Assembly (NCBI RefSeq): GCF_026914265.1
Contig: NC_069126.1
Span: forward strand, 38,567,725-38,631,724
DNA from: Mya arenaria
Taxonomy: Eukaryota; Mollusca; Bivalvia; Myida; Myidae
Reading direction: 5' to 3'
DNA length: 64,000 nt
Position numbers and translations under genes: made by a program. Positions 54,534 through 64,000 of the stretch are shown one piece after another (position 1 is the first letter of the stretch; the number at the start of each line of letters is the position of its first letter). Under the pieces are notes generated by a model. The model saw nothing but the letters and a program-made list of their open reading frames with translations, was not told the DNA's origin and searched no databases.

Positions 54534-55624
54534 TTTGTAAGATTTGTTCAAGGAAAATATTCCGAGGTTTAACGAAGACTGGATATGTTGCCTTTGTTTA
54601 TTTCTTTCTCTTAGATTCAACCTTACAAATTAGTTTCTGACCCACTTTCTGATTACAGTTTAAACAAAGTGTGACAAATCAATATTTTACCTAGTGGGCC
54701 AGTTTCAAACTTTTCATTCATTTCATAAAGGAAAACATTCTAATGAAGTGTTATGAATATTGGACCAACTATCATGTCACTAGTATGTTCCAAAGAAGCC
54801 AGACTACTTATACATTTTTAGACCCAATCCCTTGCTATACTGCATCAAAATTTAATATATCTAATGCATTTTGTTTATTTTTGTGCATTTTTTTTTAATA
54901 CAGAATACCTTGATTGATATCTCCATTATAGAAATTTTGAGAAAACATTGTTTAATTCATTTTAACAATCAAAGGGTCCTAACTCCAGAGCAATCTAGTG
55001 CGATCTGGGTGTCGAAATATAAGGCCAATTAACTTTGTGACAATTACAGGTTAGGTCATGACTGGATTACAAATGCTTAAGAGAGTGGACATGAAAGTGG
55101 GATGATGGCCAACATGATTCCTGTATGCCTGCAATGCTATGCAGGTGACATAATAACAATTTTCCGCCACTAAAAGTGATTTTGGAACATGCCTGCATGT
55201 ATCGCATAGAGTCTAATGTTTCTTCATGTTCAACCAGCCAACAACTGTGCTCCTGTACTTGTTAATCCATTCCATATTTGAATGAATTTTCTCTAGAACC
55301 TGTTGCACCGCCCTCTCCCCTGACGCCACGTAACGCGTTGAAAAAAATTCTTGCACCTGTTACAGAAAACAACCACACAATATATATACAAAGTCATGAA
55401 GAAACTACAAACTGCCAATTGCAAATATATTTTAAAATAAAGAACTGTTCTGTTGAAAAAGTGTTCAAACATTGCAATTTGCAAAGGAGTATGATAGAAA
55501 AACATATATTTTATATGCAATATATTTGATGGAAGAAACTAGACCCTAAGACGCTGCCTAGACACTGTCATACCAAAATTTCTTTGGAGCTACATGAAAC
55601 ACCATTTCTTGGACGGATATATAT
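54534..55624. other. intergenic; one exon-like segment
   Basis: TTTTCTCTAG at about 55297 is followed by a less AT-rich stretch reading EPVAPPSPLTPRNALKKIL and onward to a stop at 55527. It could be a terminal exon on the plus strand, but I do not recognise it and see no partner exon. Confidence 0.3.
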
Positions 55625-56585
55625 ATATTATACTGATCCTGGTAATATACTGTTATTATATTGATCATGGTGATTTACTGGTTATAATACTGATCATGGT
55701 GATTTACTGGTTATTATACTGACCGTGGTGATTTACTGGTTATTATACTGACCGTGGTGATTTACTGGTTATTATACTGACCATGGTGATTTACTGGTTA
55801 TTATACTGACCATGGTGATTTACTGGTTATTATACTGACCGTGGTGATTTACTGGTTATTATACTGACCGTGGTGATTTACTCGTTATTATACTGACCGT
55901 GGTGATTTACTGGTTATTATACTGACCGTGGTGATTTACTGGTTAGTATACTGAACGTGGTGATTTACTGGTTATTATACTGACCATGGTGATTAACTGG
56001 TTATTATACTGACCGTGGTGATTTACTGGTTTTTATAGTGATTTACTGGTTATTATACTGACCGTGGTGATTTTCTGGTTATTATACTGACCGTGGTGAT
56101 TTACTGGTTATTATACTGACCGTGGTAAATTACTCGTTATTTTATATTGACCGTGGTGATTTACTCGTTATTATACTGACCGTGGTGATTTACTCGTTAT
56201 TATACTGACCGTGGTGATTTACTCGTTATTATACTGACAGTGGTGAATTACTCGTTATTATACTGACCGTGGTGATTTACTCGTTATTATACTGACAGTG
56301 GTGAATTACTCGTTATTATACTGACCGCGATGATTTACTCGTTATTATACTGACCGTGGTGAATTACTCGTTATTATACTGACCGTGGTGATTTACTGGT
56401 TATTATACTGACCATGGTGATTTACTGGTTATTATACTGACCATGGTGATTTACTGGTTATAATACTGACCATGGTGATTTTCTGGTTATTATACTGACC
56501 ATGGTGATTTACTGGTTATTATACTGACCATGGTGATTTACTGGTTATTATACTGACCATGTTGATTTACTGGTTATTATACCAG
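55625..56585. repeat. 29-bp minisatellite, about 33 copies
   Basis: The unit is GGTGATTTACTGGTTATTAT then ACTGACCGT. Variants are sorted by place: ACCATGG with CTGGTT dominates both flanks (55640-55830 and 56400-56575), ACCGTGG lies inside, and CTCGTT plus ACAGTGG/GAATTA variants cluster at 56120-56380. One unit is shortened at 56036. Confidence 0.95.
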
Positions 56586-57000
56586 TTATTAACTGGACAA
56601 TTTGCAATACAGCCACTCTGTGTTTTTAAATTATTAAACTGAACCCTCCTTTATTAATTAAAAAATAAAATATTTCACAACACATGTGATTTCAAAGAAT
56701 ATGCGTTTCTTGATGTCCAAGAAGGAACAATGTTAATTTTAATACCTAATTCTGTACTTTCATTTTCACTTTCACTATTGTGAAACTGTGTGTCTTTGGT
56801 GTTTATTTTAAGTGTAGGATTGCTGTAAGTATATATATATATTTTTGGCTGAACCATTGTAAAATATTTATGCTCTTTTTATTCACAATCTACATTGTTT
56901 TATTGTAAAAATCAAATTGGGTTGGTGAGTACTTTACACTGAAAAAGCGATTAATGCAATTGCTTAGCTTGATAATGGAAAACATTATCATTTAACTTAC
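56586..57000. other. intronic/3' flank of aminopeptidase exons
   Basis: No further exon of the aminopeptidase was found here on the minus strand, although the next exon must lie at or below this interval. Confidence 0.4.
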
Positions 57001-57082
57001 ATCATTATAATCAAACTTGGAGTCGAAGTTGCTGCATGTGGACTGGATGAGGCTGGCCATCATGAAAGAGGTATCCCCATAC
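57001..57082 (-). CDS. M1 zinc aminopeptidase, penultimate-region exon
   Basis: On the minus strand a TTTTATGTGTAG acceptor precedes the 82-bp exon, and the donor is GTAAGTT. The first base completes the Arg codon left by the exon at 61770-61910, and the rest is 27 whole codons: YGDTSFMMASLIQSTCSN then FDSKFDYND. This matches the RYG(G/D)xSF-x-LI-x-x-x-(S/T)-x-F segment near the C-terminus of aminopeptidase N-, A- and ERAP-type enzymes (ERAP1_C-like helical domain). It contains no catalytic residue; the HEXXH zinc site would be far upstream. The next exon should begin in phase 0. The exact subfamily cannot be told. Confidence 0.75.
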
Positions 57083-57355
57083 CTACACATAAAACAAATG
57101 TGTATGCTATAGAAGTCTTTCAATAGCGAAACATAAAACAAGTGCATATGCTAAAGAAGTCTACCAATTCTTGCACATAAAACAGGTGTTTATACTAAGT
57201 GAATGCTAAAGAAACCTACCAATAACTACGCATAAAACAGATATAGTACTTGTATGCCAAGGAAGTCTACCAATAACTACACATGAAACAGGTGTGTATG
57301 CGAAAGAAGTCTTCCAACTCTAAACATAAAATGTGTGTGTATGCTTATGCTAAAT
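57083..57355. repeat. tandem repeat, about 45-55-bp unit, in intron
   Basis: About six worn copies of a unit like ACATAAAACAGGTGTGTATG then CTAAAGAAGTCTACCAATAA. The same family recurs at about 60745-60935 in the same intron. Non-coding. Confidence 0.75.
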
Positions 57356-57545
57356 AAAAAATACCTGTGTTTTGTGTGAGGCAATATTCTGTTGCATCGG
57401 ATCAATTATGTTATATCTAAGCATTTCATAATTCACAAAAAGTGAGAACAAAACAGCATTGTTTAATGTCTGAAATCATTTCCTTACCTTTGACTACCAT
57501 ATTTTCCAGCCTATTTTGCCCATGAAATCTGAGTGTTTTTTGTAA

Positions 57546-57880
57546 CAGGGTTGTTTTCAACCCAGTTCAGTGTAGCCACAAACTCGACACTCACAACATA
57601 AAATTCCTATTAATAGTAACAAATGTTGCCTGCCGATTTACCACCAAAAATATAGTTTGAGAAAGTGCAGACTATATAAATTGCAAGCTATGTTTCCAAT
57701 AACCGAGGTAGATTTGACAAAGCAAGAAGCAATCATAACGCAATATCTATTTAAATAATTTAATCTGTTGAACTTAGATAAAGATAACATTGAAGTATTA
57801 TCCCTGCGCCAAAAATTAATGAACATCGAAACAAAGAATTACTATCCACTCAAAGCGCATCATTCAATTACGTGACACAA
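57546..57880. repeat. dispersed repeat family I, copy 2
   Basis: AACAGGGTTGTTTTCAACCC then AGTTCAGTGTAGCCAC through CGTGACACAAT matches 45677-46025 in the same orientation. The starting palindrome has one change here (CCCAGTT for CCCTGTT). Confidence 0.8.
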
Positions 57881-58176
57881 TGATGAAGCCAAGTGAATTT
57901 ACAGTCGAAGAGAGATAATTCTGTAATGAGATAATGGAGTAAGTTAATCAGATTTCTCTCCCTTGCCTTCGCAAAGGAGAAGCGGGAAATCTCAAGCTTG
58001 ATTGATTGTGTGCACAGTTGAAGTCTACAGAGAACAAGTAAAGGCGGATATGGATTTATTGTACGTATGTTATTTTCTTACAATAAAACGTTCATTCATA
58101 TTTGTAGTGAAATTCAAACATTTCGGTCATTGTTTTAAGATTCTCAGACGACGATTATTGATTATTATTTTTTCGA

Positions 58177-58317
58177 TCTTACAGTATTTTCTGACCAGCC
58201 TAGACAAAATCCTGGCCATAAAGTGGGATCATGGGATCTGCAGCCGACACATTGCAATAAATGTGTTGTTAACTTTTGCAGGTGTTTTGTTTGGATTTCA
58301 GTTGATGGGACTTAAAT
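58177..58317 (+). CDS. candidate terminal exon, possible small membrane protein
   Basis: TTTTTTCGATCTTACAG is a good splice acceptor. The segment after it reads DKILAIKWDHGICSRHIAIN then VLLTFAGVLFGFQLMGLK and stops at TAA 58317. The pattern C-x(4)-(L/I)-I-N-(V/I)-L-L-T-x-x-G in a hydrophobic stretch resembles the second membrane helix of the PMP3/UPF0057 family, but the usual PGIIHA ending is absent. It lies in the aminopeptidase intron on the opposite strand. It may be a decayed exon, a transposed fragment or chance. Confidence 0.3.
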
Positions 58318-59724
58318 AAGGCGAAATAAATAACCATTGAAAATTGCGGATAAATTTATGTTATCATTAATGAAATGTGTATTGGAACCTCGCAGTAAGC
58401 CTGCATGAATTAGCAAAGCCTAATCATAAGAAGCCTGCATGATATACTCAAAGCATAATAAAAAAGTAAGTTTTATTTTGGATATGGATAAATAACATTG
58501 CGAACTATATACTAAATATGTTCATTGTAAAGGCAGGAAAATGTGTCTCCTGTGATCAACTACGTGTTTGGACCATAAACATGCTTTTGCCAATTTGAAG
58601 ATATCGGACAGGGTTCGCCGAACTCCGCCATTTCCTTTTGACAAAGCCTCTGGGTAATACATATCAGGAATGAAAGTTTATTTCCTGGGGACAGACACAA
58701 AGAAACAACGAACATAACGATGATATATTAATTTTTTTATTTTCTACTTTTATGCCTCAAAAAAGATTAGGGTCGGCGAGGAATGTAAGAAGGGCTTCAA
58801 AAAACCGGCAATTTGCCGGTCTGGACCGATTTGACCAAGCCAGACCAATTTTAGTTTCAAAGTGTCGAAAAAATCGGTCCGAAATTTTCTCATTTTTAAT
58901 AATTTTGGTCCAAAACGTCTGTCAGTAAAAATTGTAATACACAAACATTCTTGGGTCATTCACACATTGAAAATTACCCCCAATAAAAGTGTCCTAGTTA
59001 CCATCAGACCAGCTGCTTTTTCCGCTAGGCTGAACACTCGATATCTGTTAGTTAGCAGACGATTGCAATCGGTCCAATCACGTGTAGCATTAGGTCGCAG
59101 AAGACAAACAAATCATGTGTAAAAAATGCGCTTGCAGCTATCCTGCTTAGGTGTTAAAATCGGTCCATATGTTAACATAGCAATCTGCTTTGTCATCGAT
59201 CAAATACAATTGTCATTGTTAATCCGGGAAGGCATTAAAATTCCGTATTTATTAACCTTGTTTTTTAGGATATCGACAGCAACACGCTTGGTGAACTACA
59301 GAGTCTAAAAACTGAGGGCCTTTCTTACGTCATTTTAATACAGTTTTGAAAAAATTGTTGTCGATATCAATCTCAAAGCTAAAAGCCCCGATTATATGAT
59401 ATCTACATTTTATTCAAGATTAACAGTTGAATGTTGACCCACTGACGTAGCATTACGCAAATAAATCATAATGCCGTTTCATTTTTTTGTCGTCTGACCG
59501 CTTCCCACCGGCCACAGTTATTTACGATCGCAGTGTTTCTTGTTAGAAACACCGCAGAACTCGATGAGAGTCTCATTTGAAATTCAGTTTGTATCATTTT
59601 CATTCTGATGACGGTTCTAGAGCCATCTTACGAATTGCCACATCGCGAAAAAATATTGACAGAATACACATCGCGAAAATGTGTTACATTTCTATATAAT
59701 CAGACTTCTGAACAGGTCTTTCAT
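58318..59724. other. intronic sequence, nothing recognised
   Basis: No exon fitting the aminopeptidase was found, and frames at 58750-59122 have no domain. Confidence 0.4.
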
Positions 59725-59727
59725 TGG

Positions 59728-59796
59728 AGGGGGGGGGGGGGTCAATTACTTTTTTTTTGGGGGGGGGGGGTGGGGGTGGGGGTGGGGGTGGGGTTG
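59728..59796 (+). repeat. G-rich low-complexity tract
   Basis: Two poly-G runs and four TGGGGG units separated by a T run. It can form G-quadruplexes on the plus strand and is likely length-unstable. Confidence 0.8.
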
Positions 59797-59844
59797 TCGC
59801 CGGGTCTGGTCGGATTGAGGTTCCAAACTTTTAGAAGCCCTGAA

Positions 59845-60368
59845 TGTAAGTATCTATCATGTGTTTCCGGTACAGATTTAAAAATCCGACCCGAGGGCAC
59901 CGGCATAAGCCGGTAATGAGGCAAGCCTCTTTCCGGTCACGCAGCTTGCCCGAGGGTCGGATTTTCCGATCCGGACCAGAAACACATGATTGATATTTTT
60001 TCTTGCATACGTAAATATATGTAATTGTGGAAAAAATGACGTAGAAAACACACTTTTGTACATTTCACCAAAAAGCGCGTACGACATTGCGTTCTGACGT
60101 CATAAAGCGCAGTAATTTTAAATCACTATCAACGTCAAATAGTTCCTTTAAAAATCGCACTTTTACAATTATTTATTTTCATTTTAGTTAAAAGTATTGT
60201 ATACTTATATTTTTTATTACGCTTTATTGAAATATACAATAATATTGCATAATATACTTTTCATAAACCATACAATAAAAGAACTCATCTTACATGTGGT
60301 ATGTAAGATTAGTTTTTCCAGCACTGGTCACATGACCGGAAACACACGTCCGGTATGCAAGAAAAATA
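59845..60368. repeat. dispersed repeat family B, copy 2
   Basis: GTAAGTATCTATCATGTGTT with TCCGGTAC through ACCGGAAACACACGTCC matches 4793-5312 along its length, with indels. The central TGTACATTTCACCAAAAAGC and TGACGTCATAAAGCGC blocks agree. Confidence 0.8.
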
Positions 60369-61333
60369 AGGTCGGTCGGGTTATGGGAAACACAGGTATT
60401 TTTTTTGTCGTAAACGGAAGTCTACCTAACTGCACATAAGTCAGCTAAAGCAGTATACCCATATATATTATATTCTCTTTATTTCCACCATTACAGTGAT
60501 TAATTATATAAATAATACAAATTATATAAATAGTACAAGTGTTACACATAATAAACAGTCATAGAAATATCATAAATTATATGCAATATCACATACATGC
60601 CATGAACAAATTATAACATTATTACACACTCTCAAACACAATCATACTAGTATTTGGTGACAAAAAAGTAAGAACATTTACATAATATTAAACATTATGC
60701 AAAGGAAATATAGGAAGAAGAGTACTCTTTAAGTGTGCACGTTAAAGAAGTATACCCATAAATATGTGTACAAGGAAGTTTACCAATAACTACACATACA
60801 ACAGGTGTGTATGCTCAGGAAGCATACCCATTACTACATCTAAAACAGGTTTTAATGCTAAGGAAATTTAACCATAACTGGAAATACAACAAGTGAATAT
60901 GCTTCTTAGGAAATCTAGCCATAACTGCACATTAAACGTTTTCTGGGATGCAAATGTCTTCTACTCAATTTGTTGATTTCATTAAGGCAGATGTACTTTG
61001 AAACACATTCTCAATATAAGATGAAACACTATCTCAATATAAGAATGTACATAGGATATGATGACATGCTTTTATGACAAAGTTGTCTTAAGTTGCAGTG
61101 TTTTTAGGGACGTGTGCATTTCAATGTTCTAATGCCAACATTAAGACGACACAAAGGCAATCACAATAGCCTGACTTTGTCAAAAAATAAGCTACAAATG
61201 TGGATGGAAGTACAGATAGCGAAACATACGGGTGATAACTTATAGGGCGACCACAATTCTTTGCAAGACATGACAGTAATGATAAAGGCAGCACTCAACA
61301 CAAAGAATTGGTAATTTGAGCGTGGAGTGCTTG
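60369..61333. other. intronic sequence with tandem repeat
   Basis: Contains the second tract of the 45-55-bp tandem family at about 60745-60935. No exon was recognised. Confidence 0.5.
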
Positions 61334-61663
61334 CATTCGGACCTCCTCGGACATTTTTATCGAAAACAACCTCAGATGTATGCCAGTACATCAGTTGAAG
61401 TAGTTCGTAAATATTTGGATTAAAAGTAGTGTTTTAGAGTTGTATTTATTGATCCAAGTTTAAATCGATTGCCAGTGAAGTGTTTTATTGCAAACATAAT
61501 TAAGATTCGTAAGAGTTATATAAGTGATAAAGTTTAACTGGAAAATAAAATTATTACGCGATCTACTTGCAGCGGACTTAAACGTACCTCTTTTTGAGTA
61601 TGTAAACCGTCCAAATACATCCGAGGTTGTTTTGGATAAAAATGGCCGAGGAGCTCTGAATGG
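61334..61663. mobile_element. 330-bp MITE M with 9-bp target duplication
   Basis: The 47-bp end starting CATTCGGACCTCCTCGGAC at 61334 is answered in inverse at 61616-61662 with about five differences. GAGTGCTTG flanks it on both sides (61325-61333 and 61664-61672). A 9-bp duplication is the mark of Mutator-like elements. It sits about 107 bp inside the intron from the aminopeptidase donor. Confidence 0.85.
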
Positions 61664-61769
61664 GAGTGCTTGTTGATTTATACATTCCATGCCCAGGTCT
61701 TTCAAAAGCAGCAATATCACCTCAGCTCTCATGTACATACAAATCTTGACCACGCTTGCAGTAACGTAC

Positions 61770-61910
61770 CTTTTCACGAGGATATCCCAGTTCTTCTGGA
61801 CAAATCGCCAGCTGAGGATCTGACCTGTGTATGAGCTTGCCACTGCTGATATCACATGGACTGTGTCCTGGAGCCGAACTTCTGTTTTATTGAGACTCGA
61901 TTCCAATAAC
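61770..61910 (-). CDS. M1 zinc aminopeptidase, C-terminal-domain exon
   Basis: 141 bp. The acceptor is TTTTTTCCTAATTCTCCAAT followed by GTAAG, and the donor is AAAAG-GTACGTTA. Read in phase: LLESSLNKTEVRLQDTVHVI then SAVASSYTGQILSWRFVQKN and WDILVKR. This is the V-R-x-Q-D-x-x-x-V-I-x-x-V-A-S-N/S-x-x-G-x-x-x-(A/S)-W-x-F-x-x-x-N-W signature of ERAP1_C-like domains in aminopeptidases N/A, ERAP and related M1 enzymes. It splits an Arg codon with the exon at 57001-57082 and the reading fits exactly. The intron between them is 4687 bp and full of repeats. The longer open frame that reads through the donor is intron. Confidence 0.85.
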
Positions 61911-62383
61911 CTTACATTGGAGAATTAGGAAAAAATATTTTTTTAAAAGCCATCACATAATGAAGTACGGGTATGCCAGCACTGAAACCATGTTTTAATG
62001 AGTGTGACGTGAACATGCATCTGTAATTCCCCTTAAATGTCGAAATTAATTAATTAATTTGTCATTTATTCAACAAAACAACCTTAAATATATTGCCAGG
62101 GGTGTTTAAACATAAAAATAAATGAAGTAACAAAGTTTTAGAAATTTTAAGTGTTATTGTTGAGTATTATTTTTAAAATCAGGTACATGATAACAAAAAC
62201 AATAGCACAATGAGCTAAATTGTTCTGGCATGGATATGAAGTTGTTGACATGCATATAGTGTCCCAGCTCTGTACCCACTGACATTTGATTTGGAAGTGA
62301 CAGCAGGATAGCTTTACTGTTTGAAGCAGTGATATATAAGTTTATTTCACTGATAACTCTATTTTAAATACCAGTTTGCAAAA
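61911..62383. other. intron upstream of the exon
   Basis: No further aminopeptidase exon was recognised up to 64000. Confidence 0.4.
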
Positions 62384-62540
62384 AATGACATCATCAACCA
62401 ATACTATAAATATTTCTTTCAAAATGACATCATCAACCAATACTATAAATACTTCTTTCAAAATGACATCATCAACCAATACTATAAATACTTCTTTCAA
62501 AATGACATCATCAACCAATACTATAAATACTTCTTTCAAA
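62384..62540. repeat. 39-bp tandem repeat, four copies
   Basis: The unit AAAATGACATCATCAACCAA then TACTATAAATACTTCTTTC is repeated four times with almost no change. Because 39 is a multiple of 3, the minus strand stays open with a 13-residue repeat (KEVFIVLVDDVIL). I see no support for translation. Confidence 0.95.
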
Positions 62541-62944
62541 AGATTTTGAATTGTGCTTTGCCATCAAGGGAGGAGTTTGGTAAAAATGAATCACAGATTT
62601 ATGGTTTTTGCACTCCAACAGCAAGCCAACATTGGCATAAAGTATCATTCACTTCCTAAGTAAATTGAACATTTGATTTTCTTTTACAAAGGGCCATAAT
62701 TACTTCTTTTATGGTCATGAAACTTTTCCTCAAAGTGTGTATTGTTTTATTGAAATTTTGTAAGTTATGAAGCACTAGAACTAACTACCCTCACACGCCA
62801 CCTTGACACAGAAAGTTATTTACTTGAGCAAATATTGAGCAAATATTGAAAAAGAAATAATTTAAGATGTTTCAAGATTATATGAAAGAAATTAATTTTT
62901 AATTTGACAAAGGGTGAAACTGAAGTTCAAGATGATGTTTAAAA
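62541..62944. other. nothing recognised
   Basis: AT-rich, no feature of note. Confidence 0.4.
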
Positions 62945-63640
62945 CAAGAGGGCCACGATGGCCCTTAATCGCTCACCTGAGTACAAGTATTTGAACTTTG
63001 TTATCACTTCAAAATTGTTCTTGAAGCTGTACACATGGTCCAAATTTCAAAACTGTAGCTTCAAAAATAAGAAAGTAGGTGAAAAAGTCACCTGACAATG
63101 TCAAAATTGATATTTGTTTTCAAACATCACAATCTAGGTCATTTCAGCACAGCATTGATATTTGTTTACAAAATGTACACATGGTACAAGTTTCAATGCT
63201 GTAGCTTCAAAAATAAGGAAGTAGATCAAAAGGGCACAGTCTAGTTCATCAGAGGACAACATTGATCATTTCGTTTTCAAAACTCTAACATTTCATTGCG
63301 GTAGCTTCAAAAGGAAGAAAGTATTGGTTGGTCAAAAACTCACAGTCAATGTCATCCAAGCCCAACATTGATATTTTTTTCAAAATTGTGAACATATTCA
63401 AAATGTCTCTGCTGTAGCTTCAAAAATAAGAAAGTATGTCATAAGGGGTGGGGCTGGCTTTGACCAGTGGGGCATAATTCGCAATATCTTGGTAGAGACC
63501 CTGACTTATAATATGATGCTAAATACACATTTTTAAAGGTCTGGGCCTAGCTGTTTCAGACAAAAAGATTTTCAAGTATTTCCTATATAAGTTTCAGAAA
63601 ACCTCTGGGCATGGCCAGTTTTGAACACTGTCCAATAAAA
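62945..63640 (+). repeat. ACAAGAGGGCC bivalve repeat family, tandem core
   Basis: Head ACAAGAGGGCCACGATGGCC and CTTAATCGCTCACCTGAG, then about four to five worn units of roughly 100-120 bp, each with TGTAGCTTCAAAAATAAG. The last part (GGGGTGGGGCTGGCTTTGAC, GGGGCATAATTCGCAA) matches the array at 48890-49320. Confidence 0.85.
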
Positions 63641-64000
63641 TCAACAAACTGTCTCAGATAGCCAAGACTTGATACAGCTGCACTCTGGTCAGACAAGAAT
63701 ATAACTCTATGTCCAACATACATAAAATAGTTTTCCTTCATGTTGCTAGACCATGTATTAACTAACCACACAAATAATTTTATTGTAGCATAACAATGGT
63801 CTAGTTCAATAGAAAAGTCTGATAATTAAATTCATTATTGAGTAAAACAAAATTTCTTCTAGAAAATAAAGAAATATAGGCGCGTAGGAGTTGGGGCAGC
63901 AGGGGCCGCACCTGCGGCCCCAATATTCTGGCTAGTAACGGCAATGGGGCCGCGAATATTTGTTACCAATTTTGCTATTATCGTATTTTAATTACAGCTA
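63641..64000. other. window edge, nothing firm
   Basis: A GC-rich palindromic patch at 63892-63955 (GGGGCCGCACCTGCGGCCCC) stands out from the AT-rich surroundings. A 62-codon minus-strand frame at 63583-63771 is not recognised. Confidence 0.4.

Noticed and set aside
55625..56585. CRISPR-like array
   Set aside because: The units are contiguous 29-bp repeats without unique spacers, in animal DNA; it is a minisatellite.
61460..61769. Continuation of the aminopeptidase frame past the donor
   Set aside because: The good donor at 61769, loss of similarity to M1 enzymes and the MITE inside the frame show that this is intron.
62342..62539. Repeat protein on the minus strand
   Set aside because: It is the translation of a 39-bp DNA repeat; no start context or transcript signal supports it.

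Overview
The window is animal nuclear DNA that looks like a bivalve mollusc. It is AT-rich and intron/intergenic-like, with almost no long open frames. It is packed with repeat families I recognise as typical of bivalve genomes: arrays rich in CAAGGTCACAGTGACCTTGA, families starting CCCCCACAAACGAAGTTTG or ATTATGCCCCCTTC, and the ACAAGAGGGCCACGATGGCCC family. Species and genus cannot be fixed by reading. No prokaryotic or organellar feature was seen.

Host gene content is small. Two minus-strand exons (61770-61910, then 57001-57082) join in phase and encode the end of the C-terminal helical domain of an M1 zinc aminopeptidase; the last exon and all upstream exons were not found. A plus-strand terminal exon at 58177-58317, inside that intron, is a weak candidate. 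Everything else that codes is mobile.

Mobile genes: (i) three damaged DIRS-like tyrosine-recombinase retrotransposons: 10316-13290 (minus; RT, RNase H, recombinase, inverted terminal repeat), 22264-24142 (plus; terminal repeat and gag), and about 42180-45640 (minus; gag, RT, RNase H), the last split by a 1367-bp DNA transposon with a clean 5-bp target duplication; (ii) a Tc1-like DD34E element with both inverted ends, 47370-48884, transposase broken by one stop and one frameshift; (iii) a nearly complete non-LTR retrotransposon, about 49930-53820, with an intact 986-codon endonuclease/RT frame and a U2-snRNA-like leader.

Layout: 1-10 kb intergenic DNA with MITEs, a SINE and a tandem array; 10-13.3 kb DIRS copy 1; 13.5-25.7 kb a repeat family (E) arranged as near-identical 1.05-kb inverted arms around 6 kb that holds DIRS gag; 26-38 kb a mosaic of inverted satellite arrays, direct repeats and a 3-kb element with 0.6-kb inverted arms; 38.3-40.2 kb an element with perfect 26-bp inverted ends; 42-45.6 kb DIRS copy 3; 47-54 kb Tc1 and LINE; 54-56.6 kb minisatellites; 57-62 kb aminopeptidase exons; 62-64 kb more repeats.

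Observations I consider strongest: perfect estrogen-response-element-type inverted repeats (AGGTCA-3-TGACCT) carried by the tandem repeats; a 22-bp hairpin motif found five times whose stem changes are compensatory; the 1.05-kb inverted arms; the U2-like LINE leader; and datable nested insertions. All percentages of identity are impressions by eye; no alignment or database search was run.
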